Shown here: piece by piece, positions 33,504 to 42,752 of the stretch
Layout: every line of letters starts with the position of its first letter
Numbering within the stretch: the stretch's first letter is position 1
From: Trichormus variabilis 0441
Lineage (GTDB): Bacteria > Cyanobacteriota > Cyanobacteriia > Cyanobacteriales > Nostocaceae
Length of the DNA stretch: 64,000 nt
NCBI RefSeq assembly: GCF_009856605.1
Contig: NZ_CP047242.1
Span: forward strand, 6,266,501 to 6,330,500
Direction of reading: 5' to 3'
Program-made: the position numbers and the translations under genes
Notes under the pieces: generated by a model
Seen by the model: the letters and a program-made list of their open reading frames with translations, nothing else
Databases searched by the model: none
What the model was told of the DNA's origin: nothing

Positions 33504-34970
33504 TTACTTCGCTTGTTCTGCCCGAAAAAGCCGGAGAAATCCCCCATCAAACCATTCCCCATAGTTAAATCGCAGTTCCCCGGATAGTAGCATCTGACCT
33601 CGACAGTAGAGAAAGTAGGTTTCTTTAGGGAAATAACTTTGCAAAGGGAGCAATCCTTTTTTCAACGCTGTGCGATCGCCATTTTGCCAGAGCCTTGCAA
33701 GGTGAGATGCTAAACAGTTCAAGAAAAACTCAGCTTTAGGCAAGGAAGGATCTGTTCCTAAAGTTACCAACTCATCTTCTCTTCCTCTCCAATCAACGGA
33801 CATTTCCCAATCTTCGACGGGAGGTAAGCAGGATGTCTGCGAAGCCCAGATGACTAACTCTAGGTATGTCGGCTCATTCACGTTGGTAAATAAGGTATTC
33901 GCATTTATCGGCATCGTAATTTCTAAAACCGTTAACAAGCCGATCGCATTGTGATATACACTTCCTGTCACCAGTCGATATTGCTTCCCATCGGTTTCAA
34001 AGGGGATCGTATACGGGTACTGCAATTTTGCTTTGTGAAAATGCTGTAAGCAAAGCTGATGAAAGTCAGGTTGAGGTAGTGGTGGATCAAAAAACATCCA
34101 ATCTAAACACAAACTATTTTTTTCTTGGCTCACAGAAGCACCATCTAAATAGCGCCATAGCTTTTCAGCTTGAATGACGCAGCGTTGCAGATTTGGATAA
34201 GCAACTAGACAAGCAAGAATTTCTGGCGAGATTTCACGGTTGAGTAGGTTGGCGTTCACGAAGTGACTCCGTTGCGTTAGCTTCCCGCAGGGTAGGAGTA
34301 TCGCCATCTGATGCAGCAGTTCATATCGAATTGCCGCAACCTGATTGGGTGTATATAGGCGGGCTTGTTCTTCAAAAAATAGTATATAGGTGCTAGCAGC
34401 TTCCTCAATCTCAGACAAAATCTGCGGGATTAGTAAAGAGTGAGTAGGACTCGCAGCAGACACAAAGCGTAAATTCCACTGAGCTTCATTGAGCAGTTCA
34501 ATTCCCTCGATTTCTTGCAGATTGCTCCAATTCCGCGCAACCTGTATCACCTTCAATGCAGTTCCATAGGGAATACCGTACATCGGATAGTAACTTCCCG
34601 GATGCCATAAACAAATCGGTTCATTGAAAGACTCGCCATGAATTTGAAACAGCTGATCGATCAGTTCCCAAATCGCCCAATTTTGATAAACTTGCGGTAG
34701 TTTCCAACTGTGATCGCGAATCAACTGTTGACAATCTCTGACAAAGAAGCGATTATCTTCATTCTCATACATTTCACGCGCCTGAAAGCACTGCCAAAAC
34801 GTATCATTATGGGCATGACGTGCCAAAAACTGAATTAGGAGCGAATCGTCATATCGGCTTATAGCTTTGCGACTGTGGCGACCAGAGAATAACACACCTG
34901 AATCGCTTTGTGCGATCGCTAATGTATATCCATCAATTAGAACAAACGTTTTTTCATGCTTATCTCTCAT
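33504..34970 (-). CDS. Hypothetical protein, 488 residues
   Basis: A soluble protein without signal peptide or membrane segments. It has many aromatic residues (YYPMYGIPYG; LFYHD-like pieces) and no recognised domain. It lies 12 bp upstream of the SMI1/KNR4 frame's first ATG on the same strand, so the two are likely co-expressed. Residues around 230-246 (LPCGKLTQRSHFVNANLL) are encoded by a dispersed repeat inserted in frame. Function is unknown. Confidence 0.65.
   Translation of the reverse strand: MRDKHEKTFVLIDGYTLAIAQSDSGVLFSGRHSRKAISRYDDSLLIQFLARHAHNDTFWQCFQAREMYENEDNRFFVRDCQQLIRDHSWKLPQVYQNWAIWELIDQLFQIHGESFNEPICLWHPGSYYPMYGIPYGTALKVIQVARNWSNLQEIEGIELLNEAQWNLRFVSAASPTHSLLIPQILSEIEEAASTYILFFEEQARLYTPNQVAAIRYELLHQMAILLPCGKLTQRSHFVNANLLNREISPEILACLVAYPNLQRCVIQAEKLWRYLDGASVSQEKNSLCLDWMFFDPPLPQPDFHQLCLQHFHKAKLQYPYTIPFETDGKQYRLVTGSVYHNAIGLLTVLEITMPINANTLFTNVNEPTYLELVIWASQTSCLPPVEDWEMSVDWRGREDELVTLGTDPSLPKAEFFLNCLASHLARLWQNGDRTALKKGLLPLQSYFPKETYFLYCRGQMLLSGELRFNYGEWFDGGFLRLFRAEQAK
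34253..34304. repeat. Dispersed repeat inside the 488-residue gene
   Basis: GCGTTCACGAAGTGACTCCG followed by GTTAGCTTCCCGCAGGG matches intergenic repeats elsewhere in the window (for example TAGCTTCCCGCAGGGTATTT at 37193). It is read in frame and supplies the peptide CGKLTQRSHFVNA. Confidence 0.75.
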
Positions 34971-35058
34971 CCCGCAACTCTCAGTTTCTCTCTAAAGGAA
35001 TTACAGGACAATTTTCAATACCATATTCCCGTATACACTCACCTGGAAAACACGCATC

Positions 35059-35217
35059 TCAATCACCGCCATTTATGTCTTCACTATACTTCGACTCAAT
35101 TAGATAGGGCTGGTTTTCTGAGGGCATGATAGCAAGATATGCTAATGCTTTCTCTCGACTTTGAAAAATGCCAGAAATCCAACGTTTGCTTGCAGTTTGA
35201 TGGGCGATTAAATACAT
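35059..35217 (-). CDS. Small hypothetical protein (52 residues), possibly truncated by a UGA
   Basis: From ATG 35217 the frame reads MYLIAHQTASKRWISGIFQS, then REKALAYLAIMPSENQPYLI, to a TGA at 35059-35061. The same frame continues beyond the TGA for 25 codons (DACFPGECIREYGIENC...) to a second TGA at 34981, just before the 488-residue gene. So this may be a slightly longer gene with a nonsense mutation. A relic of its first ten codons recurs at 36483-36512. No family is recognised. Confidence 0.5.
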   Translation of the reverse strand: MYLIAHQTASKRWISGIFQSREKALAYLAIMPSENQPYLIESKYSEDINGGD

Positions 35218-35325
35218 AGCTCTAACCCAGAGACTGGCTCCAAAAATATCGTAGCAAAGGACTCACAACGAGGCATGATTTTTGGGAGTTCAGCCCGTAA
35301 CAGGGAAATTGCAGCATCAATTAGA

Positions 35326-36483
35326 TTAGGCGATCGCAACCACCTTTATCCCTTGCTTGGTAGCAACAATAGCTTGGGAAGATGTGTAGTCAAACACCAA
35401 AGTATTAACCACTGCGTCCACGTCATAGGTTTTTATTATTTCCCCTGTCTGAGCTGACAGCACTGCCAGAATTTGCCCTACACCACACAATAGCCTGTTG
35501 TTATCTAACCAAACGATATTACTTTGCCAAGGATTTAATCCATCATGGTCATGGTACAACCGAAAGAATTGACCCCACATTTTCGCCCGATATTGCTCCG
35601 ATTTGTCCCAGTCTTGATCGAGCAGTTCCTGTGTTTGCGGGGATAAAGTGCTTAGTATCGAGCGTTCAAGCCGAAAACTTAACAAATCAACACCTGGAGA
35701 TCGATATGCAGTGTAAACCAGACGCTGACCATCTGGGCTAAAACTCAAGCCGCCAAGATGACAACGCGCACCACCTGAATATTCACCCAAATAGGTCAAT
35801 TTACCCTCAAGGATACTGTCAATTCTGTAAAATTGATGGGACTCATCCATATCTACAGAATTAACAATGAGAAACTGCATTTGTGGATCGATGGCAAAAG
35901 CAGCATTATAATCTCGCCAACGACGCAACCAACGAATTTGCTCACCGCTTTCTAAATTAACTAGATAAATATCTCCCCAAGCCTCAGCAATCATTAAATA
36001 TCGCTGGCAAGGTGTAACTCCCAACCAGGAAATATGAGTACATTTACCATGTCCATAACACTCATCCTCCTCGGAAGTCTCCACATAGGGTGCATGGGGT
36101 ACCTCAACTGTTTGCACAACGGAAAAGTCATCCCAGCAAAGTATTTTAATCCCGAAATCTAGTCTAACCTCAGAAGGAGTCACAGCAAACCTTTCCCCAT
36201 CTGGTAACAAAACAATACTTGGTACTGGTACAGATTTAAAACCGTAGGGTAACTCGATTTGTTCAATTATCCGGGGTTCTTGGGAAATATCCCACTTCAC
36301 CAAAGAATGAGGGTATTTTATTGGTGCGTTCACGAAGTGTCTCCTATGGAGAATCGCCTGTTTCCCCATATCCCACTTCGCCGAAGAATGAGAGTATATT
36401 GGTGTGATCGCCTGTTTCCTTACCCCATTGTAAATTAGTGCTTTGCAATCCATGCAGCTTGCCCTCCTACCCATAGGCATCAA
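35326..36483 (-). CDS. WD40/YVTN-like beta-propeller protein
   Basis: A 385-residue soluble protein. Repeating ~45-residue units with beta-propeller character are visible: SIVLLPDGERFAV, LSFSPDGQRLVYTAY, IVWLDNNRLLCGVG, AVLSAQTGEIIKTYD. Such propellers usually mediate protein interactions. The N-terminal ~60 residues are unusual: two near copies (YSHSSAKWDM and YPHSLVKWDI) flank a peptide (ILHRRHFVNAP) encoded by a dispersed repeat. The true start may lie anywhere in this region. It is co-oriented with the small ORF, the 488-residue and the SMI1/KNR4 genes. Confidence 0.7.
   Translation of the reverse strand: MMPMGRRASCMDCKALIYNGVRKQAITPIYSHSSAKWDMGKQAILHRRHFVNAPIKYPHSLVKWDISQEPRIIEQIELPYGFKSVPVPSIVLLPDGERFAVTPSEVRLDFGIKILCWDDFSVVQTVEVPHAPYVETSEEDECYGHGKCTHISWLGVTPCQRYLMIAEAWGDIYLVNLESGEQIRWLRRWRDYNAAFAIDPQMQFLIVNSVDMDESHQFYRIDSILEGKLTYLGEYSGGARCHLGGLSFSPDGQRLVYTAYRSPGVDLLSFRLERSILSTLSPQTQELLDQDWDKSEQYRAKMWGQFFRLYHDHDGLNPWQSNIVWLDNNRLLCGVGQILAVLSAQTGEIIKTYDVDAVVNTLVFDYTSSQAIVATKQGIKVVAIA
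36326..36359. repeat. Dispersed repeat inside the beta-propeller gene
   Basis: GCGTTCACGAAGTGTCTCCT then ATGGAGAATCGCC forms a CTCC/GGAG hairpin of the same family as the repeats at 33324 and 34253. It is flanked by a ~35-bp imperfect duplication (CCCACTTC...AAGAATGAG...). Confidence 0.75.
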
Positions 36484-36630
36484 TTGATTGCAGTTTTATG
36501 GGCAATTAAATAAATAGTATATTATTATACCTTGTACATTTGTTCGAGAAATCTCCTTTTATCACCCAAGACAGCAAGAAGCTATTTCCCAATTCTGTCA
36601 AAAATTGGATTCATCATATTTTAAAGAACA

Positions 36631-37065
36631 ATGTTACGATCCTGGCGAATCAAACCCAGGAAATCAATCGTGCCTAAACAATTCTGTAATCTCAAGTGGT
36701 TGAGATTTAATCGTACCTCTTTCACCCTGTTTGCGATTCTACTGGCAATAGTTGTAATAATTGCCCTCTTCTTCCGAGATGATTGGATTAGACCGTTACT
36801 AGGCGACGTTTTAATTGTCATGGTGATTGCTTACTTTGTCCATGCTTTTATTGCAGTTCCACTACGGAAGGTTGCTATTGGGACTCTGATCTTTGCCTAC
36901 TTGATTGAGTTTCTTCAGTTTCTTAATCTCATTGATATTTTAGGCTGGCGAAACTCGCAGCTAGCTCATTTAACAATTGGATCTACTTTCGATTGGCGAG
37001 ATTTGGTTGCTTATACACTGGGGATTGCGATCGTTCTCCTCAGTGCCAATCGTCTGAAGTCATAA
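36631..37065 (+). CDS. DUF2809-type membrane protein
   Basis: A 144-residue protein with a basic N-terminal tail (~30 residues) and about four transmembrane segments. The signature FFRDDWIRPLLGDVLIVMVI and the later EFLQFLNLIDILGW plus STFDWRDLVAYTLGI fit DUF2809. Function is unknown. It is divergent from the beta-propeller gene. Confidence 0.85.
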   Translation: MLRSWRIKPRKSIVPKQFCNLKWLRFNRTSFTLFAILLAIVVIIALFFRDDWIRPLLGDVLIVMVIAYFVHAFIAVPLRKVAIGTLIFAYLIEFLQFLNLIDILGWRNSQLAHLTIGSTFDWRDLVAYTLGIAIVLLSANRLKS

Positions 37066-37219
37066 ACTAGTCTTATTTTCCTCTTTATCGTAAATTCAAG
37101 GGCTTAAGACTCCTATGTCTACACATAGTATCAGTTGATTTGGGGTTTAAATCCCCGACTCCAACTGTCTTTAATTTTGAATTTTGTAGCTTTAGCTTCC
37201 CGCAGGGTATTTTGAATTG

Positions 37220-38425
37220 TTAACGAGTATTTATCATTGCTTTGATATGGCGCAAACGCCCCAGATTTAAACGATTTGGGCATTGCTTGCTTCTGGTTTG
37301 ACTACCAAAAAACAGTGACTCAAACTTGCAGTACTCAGTTTGATAACGCTCCCACAGAGCTTGAGTGGTATCTTGCCCAGATGTAACTGGGGCTTGCTGC
37401 GCCTCGTCTTCTGAATCGTATACAGCTATCCCCTTTAGATCCGCAATGCGATCGTTATTTAGCCGAGCTAAACAGCGATGATAGAGCATCGGTGCCATAG
37501 AACCTTCCTGAAAAGGTTCAACCAACTCAGTACAATGTGCTTCACGATAGTCTTGCCAGTATTTCTGTGCGATCCCAAATGTTGGCTGATACTGCTTCGA
37601 TAGTCTTTCTGCCCAATCGCCATAAATGCTTGATTGCAAAAACTGAGTTGTTTTTGACCAATAGACCGCGCATTGATTTAACCCGATCTGCGTCTCATCC
37701 ACACAATTTAGCTCTGGAATTCCAGGTCGTACAGAACTATTGAAGATAGCCAAGCCACGAGCAGGTGCTGCCAAAAGTTCTTCCAGTTGGTGAAGTCGAG
37801 CCTGTCTCAGACCCTGATGACATTCCGCCAATCTCAGGGTATTCAGGGAGAATAGAGCTTTTTCAATTTGGCAATACTGAGTTTGATATTCCTCCCAGTG
37901 GCGTTGCACCGATGAATTTCTCAATTTGAGTTGATCGAGTAAGGATTCAAATCGAGGATCGTGAGATTGGAAGGTTATGATTTTAACACCTCTCTGTAAT
38001 TCTAGAATGCGATCGTTATTTAATCGCGCTAAACAGACAGATGTTGCAATTGGAAAATCTGGTGTATTGCGTAAGCGTTGAGTTAACTGTTGGCAGTGTT
38101 GTGTTTGAAACTGATGCCAGGATTGATTTGCGATCGCCAGTTGATTTTGCAGGGGTGGAATAAGTTGCGATTCAACATCTTGATAAACTAATGATTTGAG
38201 CAAATGGGTGACTTCTGCCCAACGCTTTGCACAGCGATATTCACCCGCTTCAACCTGTCGAATACAGTCCAGTTGCAAAACTCCACCAAATCCTAATATC
38301 ACGGTTGGATTAGGTAGAGGAGTCCCTGCCTTATGTGACGCAGGGAGAGCTTTGCTCGGTTCCACATCAAGCTGAGTTCCAAATAAAATGACACTCGCAC
38401 ATATCGCAGTTCTAAATTTTATCAT
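37220..38425 (-). CDS. Secreted protein with duplicated LprI/DUF1311-like domains
   Basis: A 401-residue protein from ATG 38425, which starts a signal peptide (MIKFRTAICASVILFGTQ...). Repeated units of ~90-100 residues share W..(Y/F)...(H/Y)C....., (V/Y)..CLARLNNDRI.(E/D)L, as in SWHQFQTQHC ... CLARLNNDRILEL and YWQDYREAHC ... CLARLNNDRIADL. This resembles the lysozyme-inhibitor LprI family (DUF1311). Four Cys-containing blocks make up two long repeats. A periplasmic role in binding a lysozyme-like enzyme is possible but unproven. Confidence 0.75.
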   Translation of the reverse strand: MIKFRTAICASVILFGTQLDVEPSKALPASHKAGTPLPNPTVILGFGGVLQLDCIRQVEAGEYRCAKRWAEVTHLLKSLVYQDVESQLIPPLQNQLAIANQSWHQFQTQHCQQLTQRLRNTPDFPIATSVCLARLNNDRILELQRGVKIITFQSHDPRFESLLDQLKLRNSSVQRHWEEYQTQYCQIEKALFSLNTLRLAECHQGLRQARLHQLEELLAAPARGLAIFNSSVRPGIPELNCVDETQIGLNQCAVYWSKTTQFLQSSIYGDWAERLSKQYQPTFGIAQKYWQDYREAHCTELVEPFQEGSMAPMLYHRCLARLNNDRIADLKGIAVYDSEDEAQQAPVTSGQDTTQALWERYQTEYCKFESLFFGSQTRSKQCPNRLNLGRLRHIKAMINTR

Positions 38426-38667
38426 TTTCTTAATTACCAATCCTGAGTAGCTTTCAAGCACTATCCCTGGCATTTAGATTGTATGAGCTTACTCGTTCAA
38501 ACGGGATGATAATGAGAGCAATTTTTTTCGGGAGAGATGGGAAAGAATTAAGCACGGGGTCTAATAAAATCGTGCATTGCGGAAGGTGCAGGGGATGAAG
38601 GGGAAAATATGTAAAAGTTTTACCCAGTCCCCAATCCCCAGTCCCTAATCCCCAGTCCCTAATCCCC

Positions 38668-40656
38668 CTAAAACCCAAGTTCAATAGTCAAGCTGCGAAT
38701 CTTCCCTGTATCCGCCTGTGCTTTATCTGCTACTTCTAAAGTCCAGGTTCCTTGAGGAATTTTACCCTTCAAAGCAGTTAGTCCTGGTGTACTCACCTCA
38801 TCGTAAGTTTGTTTGATATCATCTGCGCCTCCGCCTTTGCGGTCGTGGAGGATGATTGGTAATACACCGGATTCAGCAGGGGGGTTGAGGCTAACTACTA
38901 AGTCACCGATGTAGGTATGCTCGATATCTACCGTAACTTTGATAGATTTGATGGGGTTGGTGTTAGCGATCGCTAAACTGAGTTGAGATATCTGCAAGTC
39001 GTTGATGGGGACATCCTGCACAGCCGTGAAAATGCTGACTGGCTCAGGTTGTGCGGGTAGTGCCAATTCTACCGCTTTGAGGGCATTGATACGACCATAA
39101 CCGTAGAATGGGCTACGACCTTCAGCGTTATAGTTACCACCAACTGGATCAATGCGATCGCATGAGCGTTTAATAATATCTCTGACCTCATCCCAACGCA
39201 GATTTGGATTGCGAGAGAGAATCAAGGCGGCGACACCAGCTGCACCAGGACAGGCGCTAGAGGTGCCACCGAAACTATTTGTATAATTGCCTGCCTGGTC
39301 ACCGAGATTAGTATTACCGGAATTATAACCGACTACACCAGTGCGATCGGCTGTCCAAATACCAGGGGTTTGGGAAGGGTTACCGTTGTTGCTAGGAAAG
39401 GCACACCAGACGGCTGTACCAAAATCACTGTAAGCACTCCTAGTACCAAAGTCGTTACAAGCCGCGACAGCTATGACCTTTTCATAGCTGGCGTAGCCGT
39501 CATTATCTACGCTTTCGTTACCATTACCCGCAGCGAATAAAATCACACATCCTTTGCCATTACGCCCCTTATTGATGGCATAGTCCATTGCTAGTCTTGT
39601 GGAATCGGGTAGAGGTACTTTCTGCTTGTGTAGGGGGTCTTTATCATCCCACCATGTACCATCTGGTGGCCCCCAACTACAGGAAATTACATCCGCACCA
39701 TTTTGAGCAGCCCAGACAAAAGAGTCGGCTTCATCTTGGGAACCCAGGGCAGAAACGAAACGAATGGGCATTAACTTAGCCCCAGGCGCTACCCCAGAAG
39801 CCCCAAAGTTGCCATTACCACAAGCTACACCTGCACAAGCCGTACCGTGATTATCTCGGTTTCCTGGTGTGGGAAAGTTGGTTTTCCGTGTGACATCTCT
39901 AGGGGCGACAATCTTACCAGAGGAACGGAACTCTTCATGGTCGATATCCACACCATCATCAATAATGGCAATAATCGTTCCCGTACCATCGCTCAACTTC
40001 CATGCCGCCTCAACATTGGCGTGGGCATTGATAGTTTTACCCCCAATCGTGGTTTGCTTGAGATGCCATTGCGGGGGAAATGCCTGACGTTGTCTAAATT
40101 CCCGCACCAATTCAGGATGACACAATTCCACCGATTCCTCGTTGAGCAACCTTTCGGAAATATCAAAGATGGCTAAACCAGTATTGGAGGGTGCGCTGAC
40201 AAAGTAGGCATTACGGGCGTATTCTAGTTGACGTTTAATTGTTAAGCCGTAGCGTCCCAAAATTTCTTGGCAGAAACTAACGTCTTCTTCGTGGTCAAAC
40301 TTCACGAAGAGGTTTTCTGTGTAAACTATGGGTTGTTGACTGACCGGATCAATTAACACACGTCCGGCAAATTGCACCTCAGGTTCTTGATTGAGAATTT
40401 CCCTGGCTGTGTCGCGCAAAGCACCATCGTGGCTTGGTTCCTTCACATGGAGAACTTCTACACCTGCTTGGCTGAAACGAGTTGATAACTCGAATTGATT
40501 GAGGATATTACGGGCTTGGGGTGAAACAGGGGCGGCTTCAAAGGGGCGATCGCTAATTAGCGAGCTGCGGCTTTCAGTCCGTACTACAATATGATTCTCA
40601 CTAATCGCTAATTCGTACTGTTCACCGTTCTGACCACCATAGCGGACATGAACCAT
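38668..40656 (-). CDS. prcA: Calcium-dependent subtilisin-like protease PrcA
   Basis: A 662-residue protease without signal peptide, matching my memory of the A. variabilis calcium-dependent protease PrcA in length and start (MVHVRYGGQNGEQYEL). Residues 1-~190 form a propeptide-like region. The S8 catalytic domain covers ~210-530, with Asp233 (AIIDDGVD), His270 (NRDNHGT), Asn378 (AAGNGN) and Ser466 (GGTSSACP). The C-terminal ~120 residues are a proprotein convertase P-domain (IEHTYIGDLVVSL, GTWTLEVAD). Family members cleave after basic residues and need calcium. A divergent neighbour encodes a protein like the propeptide alone. Confidence 0.95.
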   Translation of the reverse strand: MVHVRYGGQNGEQYELAISENHIVVRTESRSSLISDRPFEAAPVSPQARNILNQFELSTRFSQAGVEVLHVKEPSHDGALRDTAREILNQEPEVQFAGRVLIDPVSQQPIVYTENLFVKFDHEEDVSFCQEILGRYGLTIKRQLEYARNAYFVSAPSNTGLAIFDISERLLNEESVELCHPELVREFRQRQAFPPQWHLKQTTIGGKTINAHANVEAAWKLSDGTGTIIAIIDDGVDIDHEEFRSSGKIVAPRDVTRKTNFPTPGNRDNHGTACAGVACGNGNFGASGVAPGAKLMPIRFVSALGSQDEADSFVWAAQNGADVISCSWGPPDGTWWDDKDPLHKQKVPLPDSTRLAMDYAINKGRNGKGCVILFAAGNGNESVDNDGYASYEKVIAVAACNDFGTRSAYSDFGTAVWCAFPSNNGNPSQTPGIWTADRTGVVGYNSGNTNLGDQAGNYTNSFGGTSSACPGAAGVAALILSRNPNLRWDEVRDIIKRSCDRIDPVGGNYNAEGRSPFYGYGRINALKAVELALPAQPEPVSIFTAVQDVPINDLQISQLSLAIANTNPIKSIKVTVDIEHTYIGDLVVSLNPPAESGVLPIILHDRKGGGADDIKQTYDEVSTPGLTALKGKIPQGTWTLEVADKAQADTGKIRSLTIELGF

Positions 40657-40996
40657 ACTTAATCTCCTACTATTAAGTTGATACTAAGCCTCTGTATTTT
40701 GTGTGCTGTTTCCAAAATGACGCACACATAAGACGCAGCTTAGAACAATTTCCTGTGGATACAAACTATCAGTCTGGCTTTCCAGAAATGGGTAATGGGT
40801 AATGGGTAATGAACTTTTCCCACTGCAAATTTTACTCAGCTAGAACAGGATAGTGCATAAATTTTTCAACCCTGAAAAGGCACAAAATCAACAGCCTACC
40901 CCCTACACCCTTACACCCCTAAACCCCCACACCCCTAATATTTCAATCTATGAGTAGAAGTAGTTCATTACCTAAAATCATTAGAATTTAAAAAGA
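40657..40996. other. Divergent intergenic region of prcA
   Basis: This 340-bp stretch contains three tandem AATGGGT heptamers (40787-40807) and a C-rich CCCCTAAACCCCC-type tract at ~40898-40942. It must hold the promoters for prcA and the divergent propeptide-like gene; no clear boxes were identified. Confidence 0.6.
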
Positions 40997-41575
40997 ATGT
41001 TTTATTTTCCTGGTGAATTATTTTTACAGGCGTACTCTCTACCTTTAATCGCTGAAGTGAGACCCCAACGAGACTATTTTATTGAGTATCCCCAACAAAT
41101 TCCTGTTGGTACAAAAGCGAGTGTCTTCTACAATCGCCAGTTTGGATACTACGCCGCACATTACAAACAAGCTAGCAAGATACCATCCCAGGCTATTTTA
41201 GTCTTGAATGAGGGTGAGGGAGCGATCGCTATTTTTCCCGGTGAACCCGATTCAGCAATCGAGAATACTGCCAATACAAATATACTAAGTCCAGTATATA
41301 CCTTAGAAAATAACGGAACGCTGGCTGTCCCTACTGGGATGGTTTTCATCCGTTTTACAGAAGGTGTTGATATTGAATCACAACAAGTTGCTATCAATCA
41401 AGCAGGTTATGAAGTAGCAAAAACTCTAGTTTATGCACCTAACGCTGGTTGGTTGCGTGCCAAAACAAACAAAATTGCTGATGCTCTCAAAGGGATAACT
41501 CAACTATCAGTTATACATAATGTGGAGAATGTCGAACCACAAATGCTGATGGAAAGACAACTGCGTGAGAAATAA
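40997..41575 (+). CDS. Stand-alone protein resembling the PrcA propeptide
   Basis: A 192-residue soluble protein. Residues ~95-190 (VFIRFTEGVDIESQQVAINQ, GYEVAKTLVYAPNAGWLRA, ...NVENVEPQMLMER) align by eye with PrcA ~115-190 (LFVKFDHEEDVSFCQEILGR, YGLTIKRQLEYARNAYFVSA, ...SVELCHPELVREF). The first ~90 residues (FYNRQFGYYAAHYKQASKI, AILVLNEGEGAIAIF) are not part of that match. Subtilase propeptides fold the enzyme and inhibit it, so a trans-acting inhibitor or chaperone of PrcA is a reasonable inference. The divergent location beside prcA supports it. Confidence 0.7.
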   Translation: MFYFPGELFLQAYSLPLIAEVRPQRDYFIEYPQQIPVGTKASVFYNRQFGYYAAHYKQASKIPSQAILVLNEGEGAIAIFPGEPDSAIENTANTNILSPVYTLENNGTLAVPTGMVFIRFTEGVDIESQQVAINQAGYEVAKTLVYAPNAGWLRAKTNKIADALKGITQLSVIHNVENVEPQMLMERQLREK

Positions 41576-42122
41576 ACAATAATCTTAAAATTCCTCATCT
41601 ACAAGGGGATAAGGAATCTGGTAATAGGTAATAAGTAATTGGACTATTACCCATTACCTGCATCGGCGGGGTAAGTAACCTCAACTACCCAAGAGGGGAT
41701 GGAGTTTCCCACGGCTTTTAGAAATTTTTCCAACATCTATCTCAGGTATGAGATAAATTTATGACTAGAGATGGTCTTAGTTAAAATTTATATTTGTTAA
41801 ATTATGTTCATGTGTGTTTCCAAATTAATGGCAGCAATTCCCAATAGCAAGTATTGGGAATTATTAATCACCTAATTTTTTTAATACTGAGTTGTATATT
41901 TTTAGTTTCTTCTGTGCCAACAGCATCAGCGAACAATGGCAGCAGAAGCAGAGTTATGCAGGTTGACTTGTTTTAGTCATTGACATACTCACTGCTCTGA
42001 AAGAGCAGTGATTCTTGACGGCTCACAGCAACTAGCTGCCGAAGTAGTCTGACAGTCACTCCCCATCCGTTTAAGGTCGTGCCGATGCCCCATGCCGACC
42101 ATTTAGGCTATTGCGAACTGCT
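41576..42122. other. Intergenic region with insertion-element relic
   Basis: This 547-bp stretch contains simple AT-rich sequence with GGTAATARGTAATT-type repeats (~41618-41660) and the tnpB-end-like relic at 41978-42115. No intact gene is seen. Confidence 0.5.
41978..42115 (-). mobile_element. Probable IS200/IS605 tnpB end relic
   Basis: The minus strand can be read as NGWGVTVRLLRQLVAVSRQE..., and the plus strand has CACTGCTCTGAAAGAGCAGTG (a hairpin at 41989-42009) preceded by TTGACATA. This arrangement is typical of the tnpB 3' end and subterminal hairpin of IS200/IS605 elements in Nostocaceae. Only ~140 bp remain. Confidence 0.45.
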
Positions 42123-42626
42123 TTAAGCTTGTAACGCTTTAAACCATTTATTCACAAAACTGTTGATGGTCTGTTTAATTTGATGTTTGCGATTCCAGCG
42201 CTGGAAAGCCATTTCATACTCTTCACCTTTAGTTTGAAATGTATTCCACACATCCAACCCTACCGCCAAACCACAGAACAGTAGCAGGTATAACGACCAA
42301 GTAACCGTTCCACCACCAATAAAATCAACTAATAGTAAAAAGCCATTGACAATGGCGTAATTACCAAAACGCTTTTTAAACTTTATCATGCGGTAAGTAT
42401 TAAACGCTTGCCGTTGCTGCAATTCGTTGTGTTGCGATCGCCAATCTATTTCCGCTAGCTTGAGGGTTTCTGGTGATATTTCTAACTCAGTAGCAATTTC
42501 TAACAATTGCTCATAACTAAACTCTTTATCTTGGTCATCAGCTTGCCGGGCGATCGCCAGCTGTAAAATTCGCTGTACGTCTTCTTGGCTATAAGAACGG
42601 AGACTATTAGGTTCAAATGCCGCCAT
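42123..42626 (-). CDS. 2TM-domain membrane protein
   Basis: A 167-residue protein. The N-terminal half is a helical domain (YSQEDVQRILQLAIARQADD, FSYEQLLEIATELEISPETL) like a small helix-turn-helix. It is followed by two transmembrane helices (~90-108 and 112-128) within a '2TM' domain, FGNYAIVNGFLLLVDFI. This layout recurs in many cyanobacteria and can regulate at the membrane, but function is unknown. Confidence 0.75.
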   Translation of the reverse strand: MAAFEPNSLRSYSQEDVQRILQLAIARQADDQDKEFSYEQLLEIATELEISPETLKLAEIDWRSQHNELQQRQAFNTYRMIKFKKRFGNYAIVNGFLLLVDFIGGGTVTWSLYLLLFCGLAVGLDVWNTFQTKGEEYEMAFQRWNRKHQIKQTINSFVNKWFKALQA

Positions 42627-42752
42627 AACTGCTATCTCTAATTATTAATGTGGTTTAGCAATTTATCGCCGGTCAACTGTGGAACAGTTTCGATAACTAC
42701 TGCACTTACCCTACACTAACAAATTTAGTCAGTTGTCAGTTGTCAGTTGTCA

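Noticed and set aside
38454..38684. 76-codon minus-strand ORF (GTGDWGLG-rich)
   Set aside because: It translates tandem CCCCAGTCCCTAAT-type spacer repeats between the LprI-like gene and prcA.
40787..40942. CRISPR array
   Set aside because: AATGGGT heptamers and a C-rich tract are simple tandem repeats without spacers of constant length; no array of that kind is present anywhere in the window.
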